Source: Galeopsis tetrahit (Eukaryota; Streptophyta; Magnoliopsida; Lamiales; Lamiaceae). From it: DNA of 64,000 nt. Where the stretch lies: assembly GCA_963675135.1 (NCBI GenBank), contig OY776122.1, forward strand, positions 79,494,472-79,558,471. Direction: 5' to 3'. Below are positions 1 through 9,930 of this stretch, piece by piece (within the stretch, counting starts at the first letter, position 1; the number at the start of each line of letters is the position of its first letter). The notes beneath the pieces are model-generated. The model saw nothing but the letters and a program-made list of their open reading frames with translations, did not search any database and was not told the origin of the DNA. Both the position numbers and the translations under genes were made by a program.

Positions 1-79
1 CAGCCATGGCAATGTGCAAGCCAATAATGTGTAGGATGAAGAGGGTAAGAGTGCCAAAATAAACAGATTTGGAAGCCAT
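1..79 (-). CDS. N-terminus of a secreted protein (signal peptide only, cut by window edge)
   Basis: Reading leftward from the ATG at 79, 26 codons stay open to the window edge. The peptide starts MASKSVYFG and continues as a hydrophobic run rich in L, I and F (TLTLFILHIIGLHIAMA). This is a classic N-terminal signal sequence ending in small residues, so the product is probably secreted or enters the endomembrane system. A TATA-like box lies about 90 bases upstream on the same strand, at a sensible distance. Everything that would define the family lies outside the window. Small cysteine-rich or lipid-transfer-type proteins often begin this way, but that is only a guess. Confidence 0.55.
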   Translation of the reverse strand, partial: MASKSVYFGTLTLFILHIIGLHIAMA

Positions 80-166
80 TTAATTTATTTCTGATCGAGG
101 AATATTTGGTACGTAGCTAATCAAGAGAGTTTAAGAATGCTTTTGTTAAAGTGAAGGAAAGGTGAT

Positions 167-174
167 ACTTATAG
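167..174 (-). promoter_or_regulatory. TATA-like box of the gene at 1-79
   Basis: The minus strand reads CTATAAGTA in this stretch, about 90 bases before the ATG at 79. That leaves room for a leader of roughly 55-65 bases. Confidence 0.4.
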
Positions 175-313
175 TGAATGGGACATAAGTATAAAAGTTA
201 AAAAAAAAAAAAACATGAAAGGTGACAGTAGACAAGATGGGGATAACATTAACAGCCGCCCAAAAGTCCATCAAGTGTAGGGTAGGACTATAGGGGTGGT
301 GAATGCAATTTTA

Positions 314-619
314 CTCTCTCCATTCTACAATTGTTTGTATACTTGTTTTATTCGTTCGTTTCCCAATTATTTGCACTTGTCTTATTTCTCTATTCCACAA
401 TTGTTTACACACCTCTAAAAAGGAAACCACTACGTAAACTCCACCCTCACAATATTTATAAATTTACACAAAATGTCATTATTTTTAAACTCAATCCAAC
501 CAATTTTTTAATTTGCTTTATTCATATAAATTTATAAAATTATTTCTCAACACTCCATTCATTACATTTTTTTTAAATGTGTTTAAATGGTAGTGCAAAT
601 ACTTGTGGGACGGAGAGAG
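314..619. mobile_element. Stowaway-like MITE, 306 bp
   Basis: The element has inverted ends CTCTCTCCATTCTACAA and, at the right, the complement of CTCTCTCCGTCCCAC. A TA dinucleotide flanks each end (312-313 and 620-621), the target duplication expected for Tc1/mariner-type Stowaway MITEs. It has no coding capacity. The 68-codon open frame inside is low-complexity chance coding. Confidence 0.7.
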
Positions 620-2499
620 TATTATTGTATCATTGTATATTAATTAAGATAAAAAATTAATTTTTAAAAAAAAAGTGATATTGGTTAGGGTGCACATGGC
701 GTTGGTTCTAGTAGGGCCATATATCTTCTCCACATGCATGCAATGATGCAACAACCGCAAAATCGTTTTTATATGCTACAAATCGTATCAATATCTTTTT
801 CGCAAGCTAGCTCACTCGGTGACCCTTTAAATTATTTTATGTATATTGGAATCTTTTAGAAAAAAATATTAAATTAAAATTCATTTTATTAGAAGTTTGT
901 AGCAAGTTTATTACAGATGCATGTACTTTCTTGATTTGCCCTTACACTAATCTTTAGAGACTTTAATAGCTCAGGTACTAAATGGTTTTTTCATTTACTA
1001 GTGAAATACGTTACGTGAAATTGTAAAATAAATATATCAGTATATGTGTGTATATTTGACGGAATATAAGGAAGATATATATATAAAAAAAAAAAAAAAG
1101 AACAACGAATGATATAATCGACCCGAGCACGAGAAAATGAGAAATTTTGTCAATAACTACTCTATAAAAATTAACTGCGGTAAACTTTTAATGAGAGAAC
1201 AAAATTTCGAAATAAAAAAATGAGACATTTACCACATAAGTATTGTTATTTGTTATTTTAATATGAGCGACTCGATCGGACCAATATAATAACGTAAATA
1301 TTGTCAAAATAAGTCTTTAATTTACTCATTAATTAATTAGTCGGGTTTATCTTAATTTTGTTTGAATAAGTCCCATCTAATTTTAATAATGTCTTGTCTT
1401 CTAGGGTACTGCACTTTCCTATATACTGTACTCCTCCGTTCTACCATGATGTTTTAACATTTTATTTTTATACACAATTAAATGATGTTTTAGTATTTTT
1501 TTTACACTATTTTTTTATAATTTTTATCTTCAATTCCTTTTAATTTTAGAAAACACTCTTAATTTATATTTTATCTTTATGGTAAGCTAAAATCATTCAT
1601 TAGAGAAACTTGTAAATATATATACACCTTTTTTATTTTATTAAAAAAATAAAACATTATTTATTATAACACTATTTATTACATATATATTGTGTGACTA
1701 TATATGTTGTAAAGTTTAATCATAGTATGATTAGGTTTGAAGGGGACAGGATAATGGTGGAATCTCTCTAATGGCTATGATTTGCTGTAATCACGGAATT
1801 ATACATATATATATATATATATTATATACACATTCAAAATATATAAGTGAATAATAATAGATGCTCATTTCATATGAGAAATTGAGTTGATAAATTAATA
1901 AGGCATGGACATGCAGGACAAAACATAAATTTATTATTTTATTTACTACGCAGGCGTTAATGTTGTTTGTTATCAGATACTACTATATTAACTTATTAAG
2001 GTTGGAAGAAAACATTGCATACGTTGCATTTAGCTTGTGCACATGAATTTAATATTGCTGAGCTCAATAATGAATTTATATTAGTATGCAAATATCAATA
2101 TTATAAAGAGAAAGTTTTGGGTAAACTAGTTTTATTGTGCCATTGTTATTTGAGCCCTGTCCGGGCAATGGAAAATTCGAGAAAGGGGTATATATTGGCA
2201 TATTGCAGTATGCAAGTGTGACTCAATAAATAAATAATACTCCACCTTATCATGTTTGACAAATTAAAAATGTATTATACGTACATAATCACTTTTTTTC
2301 TTTTCTTTTTTGAGTAGCATAATCACTTTTTACATACATAAAAATTTATACTACTAATTTGTCTTTACTAAATAGTAAATATGAACAATGAGTACACAAG
2401 GTGATCATTCAAAGCAATTATTGTGTAACAACTAACAATCAATTAATAATTTATTTATTTAATTGTTTTAGAAGACATTAATTAGCTCAAAAAAACAAT
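620..2499. other. AT-rich intergenic DNA with one degenerate MITE
   Basis: No gene is seen. A Stowaway-type left end (TA then CTCCTCCGTTCTACC) starts at 1431; its partner end near 1665 is badly decayed. A TA microsatellite lies at about 1803-1822. The short open frame at 2015-2221 has no recognisable domain and no promoter context. Confidence 0.5.
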
Positions 2500-2815
2500 C
2501 TAAATTGAATGAAAGCCAGCCAAGTTCTCAATCCAAGTGTGATGAACCAAAAGAGTTCAAATAAATTTCACCCAAAAAAAAAGTGCAAGACGATTGAAAT
2601 TTCTAGGAATATAAGCAATACTTCTCACTGTGGTATTGTTCCTCCAAAACAAAATGTCCTCAAGAGTGACCCCCAAGACCATGATATACCTTCTTCTTTA
2701 TTATACATTTAACTGCATCCATAGAGTTTAAAAGGATTAAAGACGTCGGACCAAGATTCCAATCTACATACTACATAAGCGCAGTCAATTCTGCTAGCTC
2801 CAAGTATAATGAATT
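2500..2815 (-). pseudogene. Decayed RNase H-like (RVT_3) fragment
   Basis: The minus strand, read from about 2815, gives a broken frame with pieces typical of the plant RVT_3 RNase H domain: ELAELTAL, then WNLG, then SMDAVKCII, VYHGLGG and a closing SIAYIPRNFN. Two stops interrupt it. This domain occurs in non-LTR retrotransposons and in small host-like genes across plants. The fragment is too short to tell which was the source. Confidence 0.45.
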
Positions 2816-2934
2816 CGGGGTTTGATAATATCACGTCAATGTTTTTTTTTTTTTTGGATCTACGCTCTCCCAGTTCCTATATATGTCAATACTACTAATT
2901 AAGTTGTATACTTATCATATTACAATCAACCTAT

Positions 2935-3440
2935 ATGTGTTGGGTCTAGTCGACGGGTTGGGGTTGGATGTTGATAGGGCCTCTAATGTGCAACAAAAGT
3001 TGTATGTGGTTGGATTTGTTCTTAATGGACATGGAAGTGTACTTCGTGCTGCTATATCCCACTTAATTCGATGGCTCGATTCTGTCTTGGTAGTGGAGCG
3101 AACTTCACGACACTTCAGTTTTGCGTAGCTGAGGGTTTTGAGAATGTTCATGTATATTTACATTTTTCATAGTCGTGCAAATAGTCACAAAGACTCTAAT
3201 TACTTCTAAGAGCATTCAAAAGATTACGAATTTGAGAAGTTTTATCATGATCGATTATGTGATCCGTTCAACTAACAAATTATCAGATGCATTGTTGTTG
3301 TTGTTGTTGTTGTTTTTTTTTTTTTTTAAAAATTCTCCCCTGACTGTTTGGTTTGGTTTGAGAAAGAATCCCCTAATCGGTTAAAGAATTTTGCTTTCTC
3401 TCAAAGTTTTACGCTTATCTTTATTCATTAATGAAATCAT
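2935..3440 (+). pseudogene. Second decayed RNase H-like (RVT_3) fragment, opposite orientation
   Basis: The plus strand encodes scattered RVT_3 pieces over two frames. VVGFVLNGHGSVLRAA is the GaVLRN-type beta strand region. FAVAEGFENVHV is the AEA..EG..NV segment. SFIMIDYVIRSTNKLSDAL matches the usual C-terminal F..hVpRs.NklADaLA. A TTG microsatellite and a poly-T tract (3294-3327) disrupt the end. Together with the divergent fragment at 2500-2815 this suggests two insertions or an inverted rearrangement, not one gene. Confidence 0.45.
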
Positions 3441-3849
3441 CTTTCTAAAAAAAAATTTGTTAAACCAACCAGCCCTTAAAAATTGTTATCCAAAGTATTC
3501 AAACTTTGTTGGTGTGGATTATTTGCCCCTCCAAGTATGTTAGATGCACTTCCCCGATACATTTACTCAAAAAAAAAATAGATACCTAAACTACCATTTT
3601 CTCTTTAAAAAAACCTCTTAATAAATACACCCATCCAAAAAAACCATAACCCTCATCATTTCTCTCTCATCCACCTCCTACATTTAAGCTCAGTCGCCCA
3701 ACCGGCAACCACCTTACCCCACCTACCGCAACACCGCGCAGTCGGACGCCACCGATCGTCCCACCACACCACTATAACACTGTCGATGTCTTCCATCTTT
3801 TTTTTTGTACACATGCGGCCGTCTGTCCCCCACGCCATCGCCGACCACC

Positions 3850-5714
3850 TGATTCACGTATTCTACAACACTAGAATAAACGACCACAAGTATACGGCGT
3901 CTATCGTAGAGAAGTAAGTACGAGGTCGATCCCACGAGGAGGTATAACGTAAAAGTGTATTTTGTTAACGGAATTCTATTTAGACGCGATCGATAAAGTG
4001 AATGTGGTGAATTACCCTAAAATTGCCTACCAAGTTGTCACAAATAAGCAATAAAGAATAATAACGAATCGATCAACTAACATGCAAATCAAGAAAATGA
4101 GAAGTAAAACGGATGAAATTCAAGTATGAGAAGGTAGGCTCTAAAGCACATGTAATACTAATTAATCCATCTATGATCAACTATCTACTTAAGTGGTGTT
4201 CATGTTTTGTCTATAAAATTGATCACATAATAATGAATTAAAAGTTCTTTCGTTCCAAGTAATCCAAAGGAAATATCACACAACTTAGTATATCTACCTA
4301 AATTGCACAATAAAACCCAATCAAGCTCCTAAGATCATCACACATCTTCCTAATCATTGTTCATCTTTCAATCTTACAATAAAATTAGGTCAAATGCTTG
4401 CAATCAATTAATCAAAGTAGATTTCTCAACCTAATTCAATTAACTAGGATTAACATATCATCATTGTACACTAATGACATGCTCTGCAATGAAAATCAAG
4501 CATCCAAATAGAATTAAGTCACACGAACACCAAATAAGCAAAACATTAATTCATAAACTTCAACAAGAATATTTACAAGGCTCTAGAACCAAAAGTGTTA
4601 TAGCCACTAACTAGCACAGTCAAATTACAAAATCAAATGAAATAACTAAGTAAAAAGAAAGGGGAAAGAGAAAGTTTAGTCTAGAATGTGGTAGATAATG
4701 AAATTTTCAAGCTATTGCATCCCTCCTTGCTTGATTTGATGGAGAAATGAAGAGGAAATGGCCAAAACACCTTCAAGTATGTGTAACTATGTGTGGAATT
4801 TGAGAAATTGGGGAAGAATCTCTTGGGTGTTAAGAATGAGGTTTTATATAGTGTTGGGGTAGGGCTTAAGGATGAAAATTGCACTTAAGTCCTTGGAAAT
4901 TAGACAAAATATGCAAAAGGCACCGAGAGCAGGGGAGACTCGGCCGAGTGGGACAACTCGGCCGAGTTGGGGTGTTAAAATTGGGGGAAAAAGTCTTCAG
5001 GACTCGGCCGAGTGGTTTAATTGTCCCAGTAGCTCACTTACCCAACGACTCGGCCGAGTTCTGTCACTCGGCCGAGTTTTGTCACTCGGCCGAGTGTAAT
5101 TGATTCCAGATCCCAAACTTCGCTCAGCAGCTCGGCCGAATGAAAATTCGTCCCAGTTTCTAACTTTGTCTCACGACTCGGCCGAGTTCGGTCACTCGGC
5201 CGAGTGATTAATTGTTCCAGTTTCTAAGATTGTTCAGTAGCTCGGCCGAGTCAGGGAACTCGGCCGAGTTGGCTCTCAAAATTTGTCTTCGAACTCGGCC
5301 GAGTTGGCTCGCTCGACCGAATGTAAAATCATTCCAGTTTCTGCCTCGATCAGGAGCTCGGCCGAGTGGAAAGTTGTTCCAGATTCTGGTCCTCGGTATA
5401 GCTCGGCCGAGTTGCTGGCCACTCCAAACTTGTTTCGTGCATATCTTTCGCCTCGGTTGTCCGATTGACCTGATTCTTTTGGCTATTCCACTCCGTTTTT
5501 CGAGACGAACTCAACGGTGCCCTCCTCTTCTTGATCCAGTAAAGTATGGTTGGTGTTTTGCTCCAAATTCCATCGCATTTCCTACAAAATCGACAAAACA
5601 CAACCTTTCCCTCATTTTGGCTCAAATCATCATAATCAATGCATAAATCAATGGAATCTCATCAAAAACATGCTTCACATGTGCCTCTAAAACGTGTAAA
5701 TTCCACCCGAATCA
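3850..5714 (-). mobile_element. 1.9 kb non-coding element with CTCGGCCGAG array, nested in family X copy 1
   Basis: The element starts TGATTCACG and ends CGAATCA, giving short inverted ends. The flanks (CGACCACC and CCACCCCA) are only loosely alike, so the exact borders are provisional. Its left end read on the minus strand resembles the right end of the insertion at 60364-61993 (ACAAGYGTAYRSG, then GTAGAG/GTTGAG and AGTAAGTA in the same order), so the two look like relatives in opposite orientation. No coding sequence was found. The right third carries the palindrome array described separately. Confidence 0.5.
4939..5411. repeat. Array of 15 CTCGGCCGAG palindromes with 18/46-bp spacing
   Basis: Thirteen perfect copies of the self-complementary 10-mer CTCGGCCGAG and two one- or two-base variants (5131, 5312) start at 4939, 4957, 5003, 5049, 5067, 5085, 5131, 5177, 5195, 5241, 5259, 5294, 5312, 5357 and 5402. 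Start-to-start distances are 18 or 45-46 bases, with one exception of 35. Long spacers share a loose consensus containing ATTGTTCCAGTTTCT. Most palindromes are extended by A and T to ACTCGGCCGAGT. Confidence 0.95.
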
Positions 5715-6967
5715 CCACCCCACCGGCCTTCATCCCTCTTTGTTTCTTGTAAAACCCGCCCCATCGCCGCTCCCAGTCGGTCGATCCCATGCCCTGCAGC
5801 CTCGCCTTTCTACAACAACAAATTTAATTTAAAAAAAAAAAAAATTGACAATAGATGGTCGGAAAAATATTATTGTCAACAATTTTTTGTCGAAGATTTT
5901 GAAATTTTTTTGGGAAATTTTTTTTCGACAATAGGGTATACTTTCAACAACCTACCAGTGTAAAAAATAGATTGATTTGTCGAAAATAAAAAAAAAATTC
6001 TAATTTTTTTACTTATATTTTTATTTTTCTGAAATTTTTGGTACTGTTTGGTTTGGGTGGGGAGTGGGAACGACGACGGAGGCAACCTCAACTCATGTAA
6101 TTAGTGTTAGAATTTGAATTTTAAAAAGAAAGTGTATCTATTAGGAGATATTTTAATAAAAAGATAAATGTGATAGTTTACATATATATTTAATTAATAA
6201 ATGGAAGGGGAAGTGCGTCTAACATTTTTGGAGGTGCAAATAACCAACGACGGACGCACATAGGGGCCAGGGGGTCACTGGGCCCCTCACTAATTTTGTA
6301 ATTTTTCAAGGGTATTTTAGTAATTTTACATATATATATATATATTTAAATATAATATTATACTCCCTCAATTCAATTTTATAATTTTCAATATTCTTTT
6401 TTGTTTGTATAATTTTAAAATTAATACTTCTATGTCCACCAAAAGTAGGCTCAAACCTTTTGTAGGGTTGTTGTGAGATAAAATTAAAGTGATTGTTTTC
6501 GAAAATGTAAATACTTTTTGTGGACTGACAAATAAGAAAAGTGAAGGGGACCTATAGAGACTACAAATAGAAACAAAATTTTTGAAAGTTACAAAAAAAA
6601 AAAAAAACAAATTGATGGATAGATGACCATTCTACCCTTTCTTTAAAATGACATTCAAATTTTCCATTCAATTAATATAATTCATATTATTCAAAATAAG
6701 ATTTCATAAAACTCAAATTGCGCTAATAACTACACTCCCAAATTTCAAAACCTTTCCTAAAATTCAGCTGGAGTCATGTTAATTGTAACTCCATTAAATT
6801 AGGAGTAACTCCCAATAAACATTAATTTTAAATTAAACTGATTTAATGTTATCTTTTGGGTAATTAAAAAAACGTTTATGCACAAGCATGACCAAAATTA
6901 AATAAACTAGATAGAAAACCGTATTAAATAAAAAATAAAGAAGAACATATTAATTAATTTATTAATT

Positions 6968-7743
6968 AATGATTAACAGAATATATATGCTTGGCGACAT
7001 TCTAAAAAGATATGCACATTTGAATATGTGCTTCATATATGCAAAATCCACGAGTTTATCTTTATTTATAATTAATATAATCATACTATTATTACATAAT
7101 CATGGTATTATCGCTAAAAAAATGTATAATATAATATAAGAAAACTAAATATTCTACATCAACAAAATTGTTCGACATAATTTATCTTTATTTAAAATTA
7201 ATATATAAAAGAGTTTTTAGATAAAATTTACTCATAATATTAATCTTTTAAATAAATCGAAATATAAACATTCCATGAGTCTTATATTGATGTTAAATAT
7301 TAAAAAAAACAAATCGTTTAAATAAATCAAAATATAAAAATTCAAATTAAGTAAATTAAAAAAATATAATATTAAACTTTTATACGTTTAAAATGACTAA
7401 TGATTAACAAAATATATGTTTGGTCACATGCTAAAAAGATATGCACATTTGAATATTTGTTTCATATATGCAAAATCCACGAGTTTATCTTTATTTATAA
7501 TTAATATAATGATAGTATTATTACATAATATAGGTGTTCCCTAAAAAATGTATAATATAATATAAGAAAACTAAATATTCTGCATCAACAAAATTGTTCA
7601 ACATAATTTATCTTTATTTATAATTAATATATATAAAAGAGTTTTTAGTTAAAATTTACTCATAATACTAAACTTTTAAATAAATCGAAATATAAACATT
7701 TCATGAGTCTTATATTGATGTTAAATATTAAAAAAAACAAATG
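6968..7743. repeat. Direct duplication of about 345 bp, copies 430 bp apart
   Basis: Copy A (about 6968-7314) and copy B (about 7398-7743) share long runs such as GATATGCACATTTGAATAT and TATGCAAAATCCACGAG in the same order with scattered substitutions. An 80-bp AT-rich stretch separates them. It is an internal duplication of the host element and is non-coding. Confidence 0.8.
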
Positions 7744-7888
7744 TTTTTCATATGCACGAAAAAGAGGCTTGAGAATGATGGATTTCTGAAATCTTGAGCA
7801 ACAAGTAGGAATTCTGCCGAAATTCCTTAATTTTGGAAAGTAATGTCAAATAAATTAAAATTGCGATACTTACAAATGGTTGATTGAA

Positions 7889-8015
7889 GACAAAGTGGGA
7901 TTGCTCAAGTGGTTAGAGCACCACTACCTAGGCTTTAGATCCTGGATTCGAGTCATGGGGAGGGGAAAAATGGATGGGTATTTAATGTAAATTCAAAAAA
8001 AAAAAAAAAAAAAAA
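7889..8015 (+). mobile_element. tRNA-derived SINE, about 127 bp
   Basis: The body begins GACAAAGTGGGATTGC, carries an A box (GCTCAAGTGGTTAGAGC) and a B box (GGATTCGAGTC), and ends in a long A tract. A 15-bp direct repeat AAATGGTTGATTGAA flanks it at 7874-7888 and 8016-8030, the signature of L1-type target-primed insertion. The polymerase III boxes are those of a SINE head. There is no acceptor stem, so this is not a tRNA gene. Confidence 0.85.
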
Positions 8016-8746
8016 AAATGGTTGATTGAAAAATGAAGTTTTGTTGGTAATTGAGTGATTATTGGTTACTAAGAGAGAAGAAGATTTAATTTTCAATATG
8101 AATAACAATATCAATGTGTTAAAATTGGTATTTAATTTTCAAAACTTATTATAATAATGATTTAATATTGGTTTTTAATACAAAGGACATAATTGGGTAT
8201 TAACACATCAATTTGACCTTAATTGAATTGTTTTAATTTGTTTCCTTTGTTTGAAAATGAGTCTATATGATTGTCTCTCTTAGTAAATAAACTCAAAAAT
8301 GAATATATTTGTGGACAAAAAGAGTATATAAGATCATAAAGTACTTAATTATATTGTTTCATTTTTTACCTTTCAATTTAAAAAATAAATAAATAAGAAT
8401 AACTCCTTGTAAAACGAAAAATAAAATAAAAAAATGATTATTAATTATTTCTTAGTTTTTGATATTACTTCTTTTAACAATTTTAAAACGGTTTCATCAA
8501 GTCGAAACAATCAAATCTTCCTCTGAAACATAAGAAAAGTGTGTTTATTTCTTTTTACACAAGTTTTAAGAAATATTGTTTGTTTATGAATAAAGTTGAT
8601 TATGTGGACGAAGGAGATCTATTGTTACGTCGAGTTACATTTATTTTTATCTATTACATTTTTATAGTAATGTTAATCGGGCCCCCCAACACACAAAGTC
8701 TGGCTCCGTCACTTCAAATAACCCACACCAACTTTGTTAGACTATT

Positions 8747-9821
8747 GGCCCTGGCTATATATCCCTCCAGCCTTGTTAGATGTACTCCCCCTAAAATGTC
8801 ATACGTTAGATGTACTGCCCTACAAAATACCTAATCTACCCTTATAAATACACTTCCCTTGTTAAATTCTAAACTCCAACACTCCACACCTCTTCTTCTT
8901 CCTACCAACACTCCAAGCGTCGCCGCCTCCAAGCACCACCACCCTCTTCCTCGCCGCGTGTCGTCGAAGGTGATTTTTCTTCTTCTTCCTACCAACACTC
9001 CAAGCGCCGCCGTAGGTGATTTTTTTTCTTATTTTCTATTCAGGCGACGCGGCGGCGCCCCCTTGCCCAGCGTCGCCCGTCGCTCTCTCTTCCCCTCGCG
9101 CGTCGCTTGCTGCTCGCTGGTCGTCGCCTTCCTCCCGCGCGAGCAAGTAAGTTTAGGGGTTTTTTTTAAAAAAAATTATGTTGTGCGGCGGCGCCGCCGC
9201 CTCCCTCCCACGACAACCTTCTCCCGAACCCTGAATCGGCCATGTAGCACTGCCTCCACCCCCTCTCCACACGACAGTCCGTGCAGGTAAGTCCTCTTCT
9301 TTTTTTTTACTTTCAACGAACCAGTGTCGACTGAATGCATTCTCGTCGGCAAATTGTTGTCGACGGAATACATTGTCGTTGGCAAATTGTTGTCGACGGA
9401 ATGCATTGTCGTTGGCAAATTGTTGTCGACGATAATGCATTTCTTCAACACTAGTTCGTCGAAAATTTTAAGTTTTTTTTTTTCGACAAACTAGTGTCGA
9501 CCGAATGCATTATCGTCGACGACAATTTGTCGACGATAATGCATTCCGTCGACCCTGGTTTGTTGAAAATATATTTTTAATTTTTATTTTATGTTTTAAA
9601 ATTTTTGTGTTGAAAATGAGTTGGTGTTGTTCGCTGGAGGAGGTGGCGACGACGGCGACAACTATTTGGGTTAGGGTTTTAAAAGTGGGGGAGTGTATTT
9701 ATCATGGTTATTTTAGTTTATTTTAATATAAATGTAGTTTAGATATTTTACATTAATATTAAATTAATAAATGTAGAGGGGGAGTATACTTAACAGAGCT
9801 GGAGGGGTATTAGCCAACGCC
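8747..9821. mobile_element. Family X copy 2, 1075 bp, uninterrupted
   Basis: It is flanked by AGACTATT at 8739-8746 and 9822-9829. Inverted ends: GGCCCTGGCTATATATCC at the left, and on the complement at the right GGCGTTGGCTAATACCC, both followed by CTCCAG and a TGTTARRTATACTCCCCC-type segment. Its left target duplication directly abuts that of copy 1. Inside are a GC-rich block (about 8880-9290) with long Ser/Pro/Arg-rich chance frames on both strands, a TCGAC-rich repeat block (9315-9560) and the conserved tail with GGGTTAGGGTTTT. No credible gene. Confidence 0.75.
9315..9560. repeat. 33-bp tandem repeats and a perfect 18-bp-arm hairpin in family X copy 2
   Basis: Three tandem units of about 33 bp (TTGGCAAATTGTTGTCGACG plus GAATGCATTGTCG) run from about 9338 to 9440. 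At 9503-9546, GAATGCATTATCGTCGAC, an 8-base loop GACAATTT and the exact reverse complement form a perfect hairpin. The same vocabulary (GTCGAC, GAATGCAT) occurs in both. The equivalent blocks in copies 1, 3 and 4 have TTGTCGA-type words but no long hairpin. Confidence 0.9.
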
Positions 9822-9930
9822 AGACTATTTTGTAGTATTCCTAAAAAGGCCCAAGCTGAACAGGACCTGACTATATGCACCTCCATTCAGGTTAAGAATA
9901 CACTCCACTAAATTTAATAATATAATATTC

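Larger units (their letters stand above)
6246..8714. mobile_element. 2.5 kb non-autonomous Mutator-like element nested in family X copy 1
   Basis: A 9-bp target duplication CAAATAACC flanks it (6237-6245 and 8715-8723). The ends are related inverted repeats: AACGACGGACGCAC at the left, and AAGTGACGGAGCCAGAC on the complement at the right. The 9-bp duplication points to Mutator-like or similar transposition. The interior is AT-rich and holds a decayed Stowaway-like MITE (about 6363-6624), a large direct duplication (6968-7743) and a SINE (7889-8015). No transposase frame is present. Confidence 0.65.
3511..8729. mobile_element. Family X copy 1: non-autonomous Mutator-like element, expanded by nested insertions
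   Basis: The ends are imperfect inverted repeats of about 45 bp: GGTGTGGATTATTTGC at the left, and GGTGTGGGTTATTTGC on the complement at the right, both continuing with CCTCCAA and then GTTAGAYGCACTTCCCC. The 9-bp direct repeat AACTTTGTT flanks it at 3502-3510 and 8730-8738, as expected for Mutator-like transposition. The internal plan is shared with copies 2-4: a GC-rich Pro/Arg/Ser-coding-like block, then an AT-rich block full of TTGTCGA-type words, then a block ending in a short AT-rich tail. No transposase is present. About 1.9 kb (3850-5714) and 2.5 kb (6246-8714) are later insertions, so the original element was near 0.9 kb. Confidence 0.75.

Noticed and set aside
4939..5411. CRISPR-like regularly spaced repeats
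   Set aside because: The repeat is a 10-bp palindrome with similar, not unique, spacers in a plant transposable element. No cas-like genes are present, and the spacing alternates between two lengths.
7889..8015. tRNA gene
   Set aside because: A and B boxes are present, but there is no acceptor stem pairing. It has a poly-A tail and 15-bp target duplications, so it is a SINE.
8859..9451. Long Pro/Arg/Ser-rich frames on both strands
   Set aside because: They come from the GC-rich block and 33-bp repeats of family X copy 2. No start context, splice pattern or domain supports a gene.
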